Shown here in pieces: positions 1-8,663 of a DNA stretch of 64,000 nt. Positions within the stretch are counted from its first letter, which is position 1. The number at the start of each line of letters is the position of its first letter. The notes beneath the pieces were generated by a model, which saw only the letters and a program-made list of their open reading frames with translations, searched no databases and had not been told where the DNA came from. A program made the translations under genes and the position numbers. The DNA is from Pantoea eucrina (lineage in GTDB: Bacteria > Pseudomonadota > Gammaproteobacteria > Enterobacterales > Enterobacteriaceae), in NCBI RefSeq assembly GCF_002095385.1, contig NZ_MIPP01000004.1:104174-168173 (forward strand), written 5' to 3'.

Positions 1-395
1 ATTGCCAGCATTACTGACAGCTGCGGCATCAGTGACGGAGAGTGAAGAGCCAGCCGTTCCGCCAGCGCGGATAGCTCACCGGGCTGGCGAACGTTCAGAT
101 ACCATCCCTGCCCGCTCTCATGGTGGTCCCGATCGCCAAACAGCAGCGCGGTGTCTCCTGTCACGAGGATCACCGGCCGGCGCCAGGTGTCAGGTGGCAG
201 GCTGGCATCTGCAGCAGAGTGACTGTCAGAGGTGGACCGCTGCAACCGCCACAGAATAAACGCAGATACCAGCAGTATCAGTCCGCAGAACATCGCCCTG
301 TTCAGCGGCTTCAGACCCCAGTACTCCACTACCAGCAGCAGGGCAAGTCCGCTCCCCAGCAGCACCAGGCCCTGACGTGAATCGGGTCGGAACAT
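1..395 (-). CDS. tssM: Type VI secretion protein TssM (IcmF/VasK), N-terminal part
   Basis: This is the start of TssM, the inner-membrane protein that with TssL and TssJ forms the T6SS membrane complex. Translating leftward from the ATG at 395-393 gives an open frame to the window edge (about 131 residues). It has two closely spaced hydrophobic segments (about residues 9-28 and 35-50), then a cytoplasmic stretch with RPVILVTGD and GWYLNV, as at TssM N-termini. The start codon overlaps the tssL stop (TAATG), which implies translational coupling. Only the N-terminal portion is visible, so integrity of the gene cannot be judged. Confidence 0.8.
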   Translation of the reverse strand, partial: MFRPDSRQGLVLLGSGLALLLVVEYWGLKPLNRAMFCGLILLVSAFILWRLQRSTSDSHSAADASLPPDTWRRPVILVTGDTALLFGDRDHHESGQGWYLNVRQPGELSALAERLALHSPSLMPQLSVMLA

Positions 396-1045
396 TACTG
401 AGCCCCTGCAATGTGCGAGACCATATCTGCCAGCGCTGACTCCAGCACGAACCAGAGTCCGGCGAGCAGCATTACGGCCACTCCCCAGCTCAGCCAGTAA
501 ACGCGGCGTCCGGTGCGCAGACCTGCGGGCCGGATAACCAGCGGTGCATCTTCCGGCAGCGTAAACGGCGGCACCCGCGCAGCCAGCGCATTCACCACAT
601 CCTCACGGCGTTCATCATCCTGAGCGCGATAGTGCCCGACGAAACCCAGCTGCAGCGTGCGGTAAAAGCAGGTCAGAACAGCGATCTCCGGCGCTGGCTC
701 ATGCAGCACGGTACGGATGCGATCCCATAACGCTTCCCCGCCGTTCAGGGAGCCAAAAAAACGCACCTGCAGCGGGTCACGGCTCCAGCGAGCCCAGCCA
801 TCATCCTGAACTCCCCGGTTCAGTACCGCCTCATCCAGCAACACGCAGAAGGCATATAACATATGGTCGCAGCTGGCCTCGCTGACTCCGGCCTCTGACA
901 GCGCTTCACGGGCTGACTTTACCCAGTTAACCGCCTCGCGATAGAGCGCGTCCCCGTTTTCAATTTGCTGCCCGCCTCGCAGCTGGCTCACCATCAGCCA
1001 GCCCTGAAAAAAGCGTTGCTCCGTCAGCCTGTTAAGATTATTCAT
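395..1045 (-). CDS. tssL: Type VI secretion protein TssL, short form (DotU/IcmH)
   Basis: TssL (216 aa) is the tail-anchored inner-membrane partner of TssM and contacts the baseplate. The cytoplasmic DotU domain fills residues about 1-175, with the usual helical bundle and LDEAVL near residue 70. A single C-terminal membrane segment lies at about 180-203. There is no OmpA/peptidoglycan-binding extension, so this is the short form. The start overlaps the tssK stop by ATGA, and its own stop overlaps the tssM start. Confidence 0.9.
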   Translation of the reverse strand: MNNLNRLTEQRFFQGWLMVSQLRGGQQIENGDALYREAVNWVKSAREALSEAGVSEASCDHMLYAFCVLLDEAVLNRGVQDDGWARWSRDPLQVRFFGSLNGGEALWDRIRTVLHEPAPEIAVLTCFYRTLQLGFVGHYRAQDDERREDVVNALAARVPPFTLPEDAPLVIRPAGLRTGRRVYWLSWGVAVMLLAGLWFVLESALADMVSHIAGAQ

Positions 1046-2379
1046 GAGCGCAGCACCGCGTAGAGTTCCAGCTTCAGCTCACCCAGCGACTCCGGGGTAT
1101 AAAAAGTACAGCCGCCGGAGGCAAGCATCGCCTTCGCCGCATCCGTTGAAAGATCCAGCGCAAAGTACTGGTTCTCAAGGCGCAGCGGAATAGCTGCAGG
1201 CACATGGGGTAGCGGCCGGATGGTCATACCGCTCAGGGCAATATTCACCACTTCAGAAACGTCAGCGTGGCTGCCAGCCTTGCACAGCAGCGGAAAACGC
1301 GCCTGAAGTTCGTGATTTGGCAGAGATGATCGAACAGAGAGATAAAAATCTGCCCCTTCGCGCAAACGGGCATCGTGCAGCTTTCCTTTCCACAGTACGC
1401 CCTGATTATCCAGCTCAATCGCGATAACGCGGGAAGGCAGACTCGCCTCCAGCAGCGTGTCCAGTAGCATAAAGAGCGGCGGGAAAACCTGCTCCGGCAG
1501 CTCATGCCGGTAGCGTGGGATCTCCTCCGGCGTATTGCTGAGGGAAAACGTCAGCAGGCTGCCTGCCAGCCGCACCAGCTCGCGATAAAGCAGTTCAGGA
1601 TGACGTGACGGCGCGTGGTGCAGCTCTGTCAGTACCGGATCGGCGCTGTTTAGCGCATTCAGCAGCCAGAACAGGGAAACGTCGGACACGGCAAAGTCCG
1701 CCATACGCTCATTGCTTTCGCGGCGCAGCTGCATCAGATGCTGACGCCGCGCCTGCAGGCGGTGCAGCAGGTCACCCAGCCCCGTAACCAGCGCCGGACA
1801 GGCAGTCAGTGCCAGCATGGGCGGGATAAACGCCGCGTCGCGCACCCACTCTCCCTGCGCATTGCGCTTAAGACGGGCTACCGGACAGGTCAGATACGCG
1901 GCGTTTTCCTGATGCGCCAGCCGCAGCCGCAGGGCATAACGCTGCACCGCAATCTCCGTGATCTCATGACCGGCCAGTTCCTGCACGCGCTCCCGGGCGG
2001 CGATCCAGCGGCGCGGACGCTCGCTTTCGGCATCGTTGACCAGATTACCGCCGCTTGCGTTGATGAGCGGTAATGCCAGCACCACCTCCACACAATCCCG
2101 ATCTGTGACGTTCGTTAAGTCACAGACTGGCGGAAGCGCATCAGCCAGGCGGGTATCAACCAGCGTGCCATCGGTAAAGCGGACGGCAATGCGCGTCGCA
2201 TTCAGTTTTGAGAGTGCCAGTGCGCCGTCATCGAACTCTGCACACAGCACCCCCCATGGATGGGCCAGCGTCATCCCTGCGACAGTGCCGGCCACGTGCG
2301 CGTCCCACATCGCCTGCTGCTGGAACTGCTGCGGCGTCAGAAACGCGCCCTCTTCCCATAACGGACGGTAAATTTTCAT
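1042..2379 (-). CDS. tssK: Type VI secretion baseplate subunit TssK
   Basis: TssK (445 aa) is the trimeric adaptor joining the T6SS baseplate to the TssL/TssM membrane complex. The N-terminus (IYRPLWEEGAFLTPQQFQQQ) and the Y-FALD segment near the C-terminus are typical of the family, and the length is normal. It lies 14 nt downstream of tssC and overlaps tssL by four bases, so it belongs to one operon. No frame disruption is visible. Confidence 0.92.
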   Translation of the reverse strand: MKIYRPLWEEGAFLTPQQFQQQAMWDAHVAGTVAGMTLAHPWGVLCAEFDDGALALSKLNATRIAVRFTDGTLVDTRLADALPPVCDLTNVTDRDCVEVVLALPLINASGGNLVNDAESERPRRWIAARERVQELAGHEITEIAVQRYALRLRLAHQENAAYLTCPVARLKRNAQGEWVRDAAFIPPMLALTACPALVTGLGDLLHRLQARRQHLMQLRRESNERMADFAVSDVSLFWLLNALNSADPVLTELHHAPSRHPELLYRELVRLAGSLLTFSLSNTPEEIPRYRHELPEQVFPPLFMLLDTLLEASLPSRVIAIELDNQGVLWKGKLHDARLREGADFYLSVRSSLPNHELQARFPLLCKAGSHADVSEVVNIALSGMTIRPLPHVPAAIPLRLENQYFALDLSTDAAKAMLASGGCTFYTPESLGELKLELYAVLRS

Positions 2380-2393
2380 TCCGGATGGCCGCC

Positions 2394-3935
2394 TTACGCT
2401 TTCGCTTTTGGCATCCGGGATACCAGTGACAGGTTGACGTCCATGCCTTCCACCTGAAAGTGCGGCACCGCAAACAGCTTCACGCGGAAGAAGCCTGGAT
2501 TGTCCTCAATGTCTTCCACTACCACTTTTGCTTCACGCAGCGGGTGCGAAGCCTGCAGTGCATCGCCAGGATTTGTCATCTCCGTCACCAGCGTTTTTAT
2601 CCAGTTATTGAGCTCCAGCTCCAGCAGGCGACGATCTTTGGTGGTTCCGATGTTCTCGCGCTGAATCAGCTTCAGGTAGTGCGCAATACGCGACAGCAGG
2701 AAGATATAGGGCAGGCGGGCATTGATACGGCTGTTTGCCGTAGCGTCAGCCGTGTCATACAGCGCCGGTTTCTGCGTGGAGTTTGCCGAGAAGAAGCAGG
2801 CGTAGTCGCGATTCTTATAGTACGAGAGCGGAATAAAGCCGAGGTTCGCAAACTCAAACTCGCGGGTTTCCGGGATCATCACCTCTGACGGGATTTTCAC
2901 CTGGCTGCCGGTGCCGAGATCATAAAGATGAATAGGCAGGTCATCTACTGCGCCGCCCGCCTGCGGACCGCGAATTTGTACGCACCAGCCGTTGCTGATG
3001 AAACTTCTCTCCATATTTGCGGCAAAAGCGAACGCGGCGTTTACCCACAGATATTTCTCGTGGTCCGGTCCTTTCACCTCCTCCGCGTAGTTAAAACTGC
3101 GTACCGGCATGGTGTCGGGGCCCCAGGGCAGACGACCCAGCACGCGCGGCATGGTCAGGCCGATATAGCGGGCATCATCGGTTTCGCGGAAAGATTTCCA
3201 CCTGATGTACTCAGCGCGATCAAAGTAGTTGCCGATATCCTTAATGGCCGCGACCTCTTCCATGGAGTCTTTCAGGAAGAACGCCGGACCTGCTGAACCG
3301 ATAAACGGCATATGCGCAGAGGCAGCCACTTTAGAGATGTTGCGCAGCAGCGCGATATCCTGTGCGGATGCATCAAACTCATAGGCTGAAATGACTGCCC
3401 CAATCGGCTCACCGCCTGGCATATCGTATTCAGCAACGTAGGTCTGCAAATAGAGACCGCTCTGGACTATTTCCGGCGCATCTTCAAAGTCCTGGCGCAG
3501 GTCATCTTTCGATATGTCCAGCACGTCGAGCTTTACGTTCTGACGAAAATCGGTTTTATCTACCAGAGATTTAAGGCCGCGCCACACCGACTCAACCTTC
3601 TGAAACGCCTCATGGTGCATCACTGCATCCAGCTGACGGCTAATCTGCGCATCAAGCTCAGCAATGTGGTGATCCAGCAGATGCTTGTCGAGTTTCTCAA
3701 CCTGTGTGTTGCTGCTTTTCAGACGGGTAAGCAGCACCTGTATGGCCGCGGTAACGCGCTCATCGGCCGAGGCGTCTGACAGCGCCTGACTATCCTGCCA
3801 GACGTTCAGATCGCTGAGTTCAGAGACCGGATTGAGATTAATTTTATCAAACAGCGAGGCGTAAACGCCCTCCGCTGCCGGGTGCTGCGGCACGGCGGCA
3901 CTGCCCGCAGACAGGGTTTCATTCTGAACTGACAT
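2394..3935 (-). CDS. tssC: Type VI secretion contractile sheath large subunit TssC
   Basis: TssC (513 aa; also VipB, IglB or EvpB) co-assembles with TssB into the contractile sheath. Family segments are clear: an N-terminal helical region of about 100 residues, then ESVWRGLKSLVDKTDF, GEPIGAVISAYEF, WKSFRETDDARYIGLTMPRVLGRLPW split over residues about 240-270, and a C-terminal region ending in the sheath handle. Length is normal. It starts 38 nt downstream of tssB. Confidence 0.95.
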   Translation of the reverse strand: MSVQNETLSAGSAAVPQHPAAEGVYASLFDKINLNPVSELSDLNVWQDSQALSDASADERVTAAIQVLLTRLKSSNTQVEKLDKHLLDHHIAELDAQISRQLDAVMHHEAFQKVESVWRGLKSLVDKTDFRQNVKLDVLDISKDDLRQDFEDAPEIVQSGLYLQTYVAEYDMPGGEPIGAVISAYEFDASAQDIALLRNISKVAASAHMPFIGSAGPAFFLKDSMEEVAAIKDIGNYFDRAEYIRWKSFRETDDARYIGLTMPRVLGRLPWGPDTMPVRSFNYAEEVKGPDHEKYLWVNAAFAFAANMERSFISNGWCVQIRGPQAGGAVDDLPIHLYDLGTGSQVKIPSEVMIPETREFEFANLGFIPLSYYKNRDYACFFSANSTQKPALYDTADATANSRINARLPYIFLLSRIAHYLKLIQRENIGTTKDRRLLELELNNWIKTLVTEMTNPGDALQASHPLREAKVVVEDIEDNPGFFRVKLFAVPHFQVEGMDVNLSLVSRMPKAKA

Positions 3936-3973
3936 CAGGATTGTCTCTCGTATTAGTCCGTTAAGGGGAGAAT

Positions 3974-4471
3974 TCAGTCGTGGTTACTGGCGAGGGCAGA
4001 AAGCTCGCTGCGCAGTTCACGGCTCAGGGCCGGATCTCTGAGAATGGTTTCAAACTCTTTGCGAAAGGTCGCATTGTCGAGCAGGTTGGATTTCAGATCG
4101 CGCAGCAGGTTGCGCATGGCCAGCATCACATTGAGCTGCGGGATTTGACGGGCAACCTGTTCCGGCTCGAAGTCCTTCATGCTGCGAAATGTCAGGCTGA
4201 CCTGTTGTTCGCTACCGTCAGCGGCGACGGCGTCTGGTACAGCGTAATGTACCGCAGGTGAAAACTCGCTCAGCACGCTGTCAAAGTTGTTTTTGTTGAC
4301 GCTGATTTTTTCGCGTTCAGAAACTACACGCTTATCTCTGCCGTTGCTGAAATCGCCTGTCACCAGCAGTTTCAGCGGCAGCTCAGTTTTCTTCTGTGTC
4401 CCGCCGGTATGCAGGTCAAGGCGCAGATTAATACGTGCTTTAGGGATCTCGTTTTGATAAGAATTGCTCAT
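3974..4471 (-). CDS. tssB: Type VI secretion contractile sheath small subunit TssB
   Basis: TssB (165 aa; VipA, IglA or EvpA) is the small sheath protein. The signature LPLKLLVTGDFSNG near residue 35 and the C-terminal LRDLKSNLLDNATFRKEFE block identify it. A good ribosome binding site (AGGAG) precedes the ATG. It is the first gene of the visible operon; no hcp, clpV or vgrG is in the window. Confidence 0.94.
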   Translation of the reverse strand: MSNSYQNEIPKARINLRLDLHTGGTQKKTELPLKLLVTGDFSNGRDKRVVSEREKISVNKNNFDSVLSEFSPAVHYAVPDAVAADGSEQQVSLTFRSMKDFEPEQVARQIPQLNVMLAMRNLLRDLKSNLLDNATFRKEFETILRDPALSRELRSELSALASNHD

Positions 4472-4803
4472 ATTTACTCCTGTAAAAATGGCGAAAAAAA
4501 CAGATAACCCCTCTGCTTCCTTAGGGGTATGGCGTGAATATAAAATAGGCCGGATTAATAAATCAACCGCATGGGTTAAATTCTTATAATTGATTTATAT
4601 AGAAAAAAAGCGAAAATTCGACTTAAGTCATTGAAATTGATTTTTAAAACATTGTTCAGATTTATCTGAAAATTAATCGATTGTATTTTTCACTCCGCCA
4701 GGTTATGAGACCTCTGCGCAGTTAACTTGATCAGCATCTTTTAACTGTTGTTTTATGGAACAGTTCCTCGATGTAATTAACAAGCAGGTAAAACCAGACG
4801 CTT
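4472..4803. other. AT-rich intergenic region between tssB and mgtC
   Basis: This gene-free stretch of 332 bases is much richer in A and T than its neighbours (runs such as those around 4550-4680). It holds the candidate tss promoter and the end of the mgtC transcript. I see no ORF worth calling and no clear intrinsic terminator for mgtC. Confidence 0.5.
4538..4566 (-). promoter_or_regulatory. Candidate sigma-70 promoter of the tssBCKLM operon
   Basis: On the minus strand a -35-like TTGATT (4561-4566) and a -10-like TTATAT (4538-4543) are separated by 17 bp, about 65 bp upstream of the tssB start. It lies in the AT-rich gap between tssB and mgtC. AT-rich DNA ahead of a T6SS operon would fit H-NS silencing, but that is inference. 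Confidence 0.4.
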
Positions 4804-5508
4804 TTAATCGCGCTCCATACCGCACACCTGCCAGCGCACCGCACTGACGCCCTTCTCCAGGCTGATGCGGCTGACAAGATTTTCCAGCTGCTGGGTCAGA
4901 TTGGGCTTACCCAGCACTTCGGCGCTGACCATCATGCGCTGCGAGCTGTCGATATCTTCACTCTGCAGCGACTGCAGGCGCAGATCGCTGTTGCCTAAAC
5001 TGTGCAGCATCAGGCTGCGTACCTGTACCTCATCCTGCGCCAGGCAGGTGATCTGCACCGTATAGTGCTGCACCGCTTCGGCGGCCGGCACCAGCGTCTG
5101 ACGGTTGATGCTCCGCGTCAGTTCGCGCAGCAGAATGTTAGCGCACAGGATGATCAGGGTGCCGATAGCCGCCTCCAGCAGTAGCCCCATGCTGCACAGC
5201 ACCCCTACTGCCGCCGTGCACCAGAGCGTGGCAGCGGTGTTGAGTCCGCGCACGTTCAGGCCATCACGCATAATCACGCCGCCACCGAGAAAGCCGATGC
5301 CAGAGACCACGTAGGCGGCGATGCGCGATGCGTCATGGGCAATACCAGGTACGCTCTGCGTCATCAGTACAAACAGGCAGGCACCGGTGCTGACCAGCGC
5401 GTTGGTGCGCAGGCCGGTCATGCGCTGCCGCAACTGGCGTTCGCTGCCGATCAGCGCACCCAGAATCAGTGCTGCAGTCACCCGCAGCAGGAAAATTTTC
5501 CAGTCCAT
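4804..5508 (-). CDS. mgtC: MgtC/SapB family membrane protein
   Basis: This 234-aa protein resembles Salmonella MgtC closely. It has GALIGSERQLRQRMTGLRTNALV near the N-terminus, VSGIGFLGGGVIMRDG and VRGLNTAATLWC in the membrane part (residues about 1-135), and an ACT-like soluble C-terminal domain (about 145-234). MgtC is a PhoP- and magnesium-regulated virulence factor that inhibits the F1Fo ATP synthase and supports growth in low magnesium and in macrophages. Here it stands alone, without the mgtB transporter gene that follows it in Salmonella. The start has a strong SD (CCTCC on the plus strand at 5514-5518). YhiD is a weaker alternative match. Confidence 0.85.
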   Translation of the reverse strand: MDWKIFLLRVTAALILGALIGSERQLRQRMTGLRTNALVSTGACLFVLMTQSVPGIAHDASRIAAYVVSGIGFLGGGVIMRDGLNVRGLNTAATLWCTAAVGVLCSMGLLLEAAIGTLIILCANILLRELTRSINRQTLVPAAEAVQHYTVQITCLAQDEVQVRSLMLHSLGNSDLRLQSLQSEDIDSSQRMMVSAEVLGKPNLTQQLENLVSRISLEKGVSAVRWQVCGMERD

Positions 5509-5640
5509 TTTATCCTCCGCATGTCAGCAGACGCTGACAACAGCTCAGAATGAAAGAATGGATCGCAGCGGGCGACGTGCTGCACGTGAGGCAGCAGATG
5601 AACAGAGGCCATTCGGGAGGGAATACGCCATCTCAACGCG
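5509..5640 (-). promoter_or_regulatory. Candidate translational leader of mgtC (leader ORF plus SD-proximal hairpin)
   Basis: Upstream of mgtC on the minus strand lies a 28-codon ORF (ATG at 5631, TGA at 5547-5545), followed by a perfect 7-bp hairpin with a 4-nt loop (arms TGTCAGC 5522-5528 and GCTGACA 5533-5539). The hairpin abuts the mgtC SD at 5514-5518. This resembles in outline the Salmonella mgtCBR leader, where short ORFs control mgtC. The ORF's own SD is weak and no convincing PhoP box was found, so confidence is limited. Confidence 0.3.
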
Positions 5641-5921
5641 CGGTTAAGACAGCGGGAACACTATCTTAGCGCGGACGCCTTTTGCGATCGTTTGGGACAG
5701 TTGTCCAAGAGAGTGCTCCTGTTAAGTAAACCGCCGCGATTTTAAGCACAGGAAGTCGCGTAATCAAACTGATTTCCCGTCTGTTTAGGGATGATTGACC
5801 GTTTTTTGCAACAGCGCGAGCACGGCAGCAGGCGCGCCGTTCTGATGCGATTTGCGCTCCCCTGACCCGGAATACGCGTGCTATCTTAGCTGCTCGCTTA
5901 ACTGCAATCGGATAAGAAACA
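5641..5921. other. mgtC-ddlA divergent intergenic region
   Basis: This region must hold divergent promoters for mgtC and ddlA. The decamer CTATCTTAGC occurs at 5661-5670 and again at 5881-5890. The second copy, preceded by TG, could supply an extended -10 (TATCTT, 5882-5887) for ddlA. An imperfect inverted repeat spans 5692-5708 (TTGGGACA/TGTCCAA). No gene is seen. Confidence 0.3.
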
Positions 5922-7016
5922 ATGGCAAAACAGCGCGTAGGGATTGTCTTCGGCGGCAAATCTGCTGAGCATGAAGTCTCATTACAATCAGCAAAAAATA
6001 TTCTGGATTCGCTGGACCCGCAGAAATATGACGCGGTGCTGCTGGGCATTGATAAACAGGGCCGCTGGCGGCGCTATGACGCCGGCCGCTTTCTGCTCAA
6101 CGCTACGGATCCGGCGCGCATTGCGCTGCACCCGGAGGGAGAAGCCGTGGCGCTGATACCCGGAGGCGAGCGGGCGCAGTTTATCGGCTGTGAGCAGGCG
6201 GAGCCGCTGCCTCATCTGGATGTCATTTTTCCGATTGTGCACGGTACGCAGGGGGAAGATGGCTCACTGCAGGGGCTGCTGCGCATGGCGGATGTCCCGT
6301 TTGTCGGCTCGGATGTACTGGGGTCCGCAGTGAGCATGGATAAAGATTTTACCAAGCGTCTGCTGCGTGATGCCGGCCTTCGCGTTGCGCCGTGGATCAG
6401 CGTGACCCAGGCAGAGCGCGACACGCTGGACACGGCAGCGGTCATTGCGCAGCTGGGCCTGCCGCTGTTTATCAAACCGGCTAATCAGGGATCGTCGGTG
6501 GGCGTCAGCAAAGTTACCGATGCCGCTGAGTTTAACGTTGCTGCCGATCTGGCGTTCCGTTTTGACCGCAAAATCCTGATTGAAACAGGGATTAACGGGC
6601 GTGAGATTGAGTGTGCGGTGCTGGGTAACGACGCGCCGGAAGCGAGCCCGTGCGGAGAAGTAATGGTGCAGGATGCGTTCTACGCCTATGACACCAAATA
6701 TATCAACGCCAGCGGTGCGCAGGTGGTAGTGCCGGCAAACATCAGCCGGGAAAACAGCGCGGCTATTCAGGCAACCGCGCTGGCCGCCTTCAAAGCGCTC
6801 GAATGTTTTGGCATGGCGCGTGTCGATGTGTTTCTGACGGATCGCGACGAGATCGTGGTGAACGAAGTGAATACCCTGCCCGGCTTTACCAATATCAGCA
6901 TGTATCCCAAGCTGTGGCAGGCGGCGGATCTGAGCTATCGCGATCTGATCAGCCGCCTGATTGAGCTGGCACAGGCTCGACATCAGCAGCGTCAGCGCTT
7001 AGCCAGCACGATGTAA
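5922..7016 (+). CDS. ddlA: D-alanine--D-alanine ligase A
   Basis: DdlA (364 aa, as in E. coli) joins two D-alanines with ATP hydrolysis in the cytoplasm for peptidoglycan precursor synthesis. The N-terminal [18 protein letters not shown] is the Ddl signature 1. [14 protein letters not shown] follows near residue 110, and the ATP-grasp core ends with [20 protein letters not shown] near residue 310. The A-type rather than B-type assignment rests on length and the insertion around residues 60-90. It is transcribed away from mgtC and ends close to a convergent diguanylate cyclase gene. Confidence 0.95.
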   Translation: MAKQRVGIVFGGKSAEHEVSLQSAKNILDSLDPQKYDAVLLGIDKQGRWRRYDAGRFLLNATDPARIALHPEGEAVALIPGGERAQFIGCEQAEPLPHLDVIFPIVHGTQGEDGSLQGLLRMADVPFVGSDVLGSAVSMDKDFTKRLLRDAGLRVAPWISVTQAERDTLDTAAVIAQLGLPLFIKPANQGSSVGVSKVTDAAEFNVAADLAFRFDRKILIETGINGREIECAVLGNDAPEASPCGEVMVQDAFYAYDTKYINASGAQVVVPANISRENSAAIQATALAAFKALECFGMARVDVFLTDRDEIVVNEVNTLPGFTNISMYPKLWQAADLSYRDLISRLIELAQARHQQRQRLASTM

Positions 7017-7023
7017 GCGGCGC

Positions 7024-8442
7024 TCAGGCCACATGACTGGCGCTCAGCGCGGCGGCGGGCGCCACCTGGTTACGTCCGTTGCGCTTGGCGCTATAGAGAT
7101 GTTTGTCTGCTGCGGAAATCAGCCGGTTGATTACCTCCGGCCACTCCCGCTCGTGCCGGGCGCAATCCCACGCCAGGCCCATACTGGCCGTCACCGTCAC
7201 GCTGTTTCCTTTGATCCAGAACTTTTCGCGCGCCAGCGCCTGGCGCACGGACTCCGCCAGCCGGTAGAGCTGTTCCGGCACGGCATCAAACACCACAATC
7301 ACAAACTCTTCGCCGCCAAAGCGGCAGATCATGCCCTGCTGCTGCGCCACCTGTTGGATACGTCGCCCAATCTCTTCCAGCACGCTGTCACCGGCGTCGT
7401 GTCCGAAGTTGTCGTTAATGGTTTTGAAGTAATCGACATCCAGCATGATCACGCCGGTATGGCGCTGCAGAGAAAACGGCATCTGTTTCAGCTGTTCATA
7501 CAGGCCGGAGCGCGACAGCTGCTGCGTCAGCACATCGACGTTTGCCCGCAGCGCCAGACGCTGATTAAGCTGACGGATAGCGTCCATACTGACCGCCACC
7601 AGCAGCGGGCTCAGCGCAACGGTCGCCACCCCGAGGCGTGCCGACGTAAGGTGGCCAATCGGCAACAGCGCGTCGTTACCCTGAATATTCATCACGCCGT
7701 GAGAAACCAGCACAATCTCTGTAATACCGGTCAGCAGGATCACCACGCTGGTGACCGGCATAGGCAGCACAATCGCACACCAGATCAGCGCCGGCACCGG
7801 AAAGGTCAGACTGCCGGCGCCGCCAATCAGCGCGCCCGCTGTCAGCGACAGCACCACGGCGAGCAGCGGCAGCAGCGTCGCCGGCGTCAGCAGCTGACGC
7901 AGAGAGACGCTGCGCAGCGGGCGGGCCAGCATAACGGGCAGCAGCATCAGCGAGGTCGAGATCTGTTCGCTGAACCAGTCAGCCCATGCGACCACAAAGC
8001 GCGCATTGAAATCGATGCCCTGCGCCCAGGCGCCCCAGGTCGCACAGGCAGCGGCCCCGAGTAAACAGGCGGGAAAAATGCGCATCGCATTGACGACCTG
8101 ACTGCTGGCAGCTGGTGTCTGCAGCGGTCTGATCAGCATACAGACCGCGACAAGCGTAAACAGAATATTGGCGATATTGATCGTGACAGCAGCAAAGGCC
8201 CAGCCTGAAAATACCGTGTCGTTAAAAATCATCGCGGCCAGAGCAACAAGATAGCTGGAGGGCGTATGCAGAAAAGGCTGACGGACAATCAGCCCGGCAA
8301 TCAGCGCATTAACAGGCCAGAACAGTGAAAACTCTTCAGGGACCCGCAGGTGGCTGCCAAGAAAACAGAAAAAGAGCGTAATCAAGAAAAGCGTGAGAGC
8401 ATTTTTCTTATCGTTATGTTCATCAAACAGCGAAACGCGCAT
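7024..8442 (-). CDS. Membrane-bound diguanylate cyclase with MASE1-like sensor
   Basis: The 472-aa protein has an N-terminal set of hydrophobic segments (about residues 15-290) with FWPVNALIAGLIVR, similar to MASE1 integral membrane sensors. A C-terminal GGDEF domain follows (about 300-460). The active-site motif is GGEEF (376-380), metal ligands include D335 and D337, and NDNFGHDAGD is intact, so c-di-GMP synthesis is likely. The inhibitory RxxD I-site normally five residues before GGEEF is absent (QQGMICRF), so product inhibition may be lacking. The entry motif is degenerate (DVLTQQLSR). It converges on ddlA. The specific E. coli counterpart is not clear. Confidence 0.85.
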   Translation of the reverse strand: MRVSLFDEHNDKKNALTLFLITLFFCFLGSHLRVPEEFSLFWPVNALIAGLIVRQPFLHTPSSYLVALAAMIFNDTVFSGWAFAAVTINIANILFTLVAVCMLIRPLQTPAASSQVVNAMRIFPACLLGAAACATWGAWAQGIDFNARFVVAWADWFSEQISTSLMLLPVMLARPLRSVSLRQLLTPATLLPLLAVVLSLTAGALIGGAGSLTFPVPALIWCAIVLPMPVTSVVILLTGITEIVLVSHGVMNIQGNDALLPIGHLTSARLGVATVALSPLLVAVSMDAIRQLNQRLALRANVDVLTQQLSRSGLYEQLKQMPFSLQRHTGVIMLDVDYFKTINDNFGHDAGDSVLEEIGRRIQQVAQQQGMICRFGGEEFVIVVFDAVPEQLYRLAESVRQALAREKFWIKGNSVTVTASMGLAWDCARHEREWPEVINRLISAADKHLYSAKRNGRNQVAPAAALSASHVA

Positions 8443-8663
8443 TCATCCGCATCCTGTAACCTGAAATCGTTGCCGCGTTGCAGTGGCACCCCCCTTTTAT
8501 TGAACATCAGATCGTGCGGTGCCAATTCAGCGAACAGGTTCGGGTTTACTCTCCTGTTCGGCTGGCTAAGGCATCCGGCCTGCAGACGTTCTGCCGCCGA
8601 TTATGCCGCGCCCGAACAAAAACCGTCTACCCGTGATATCCGATTTTTGCCGGGCATAATCAT

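Noticed and set aside
5700..5800. PhoP box for mgtC
   Set aside because: GGTTTA and TGTTTA half-sites exist (near 5725-5740 and 5781-5786) but no second half-site fits at the 5-bp spacing, so no call was made.
7033..8064. 343-codon plus-strand ORF
   Set aside because: Shadow of the diguanylate cyclase gene; very high His/Arg/Gln content.
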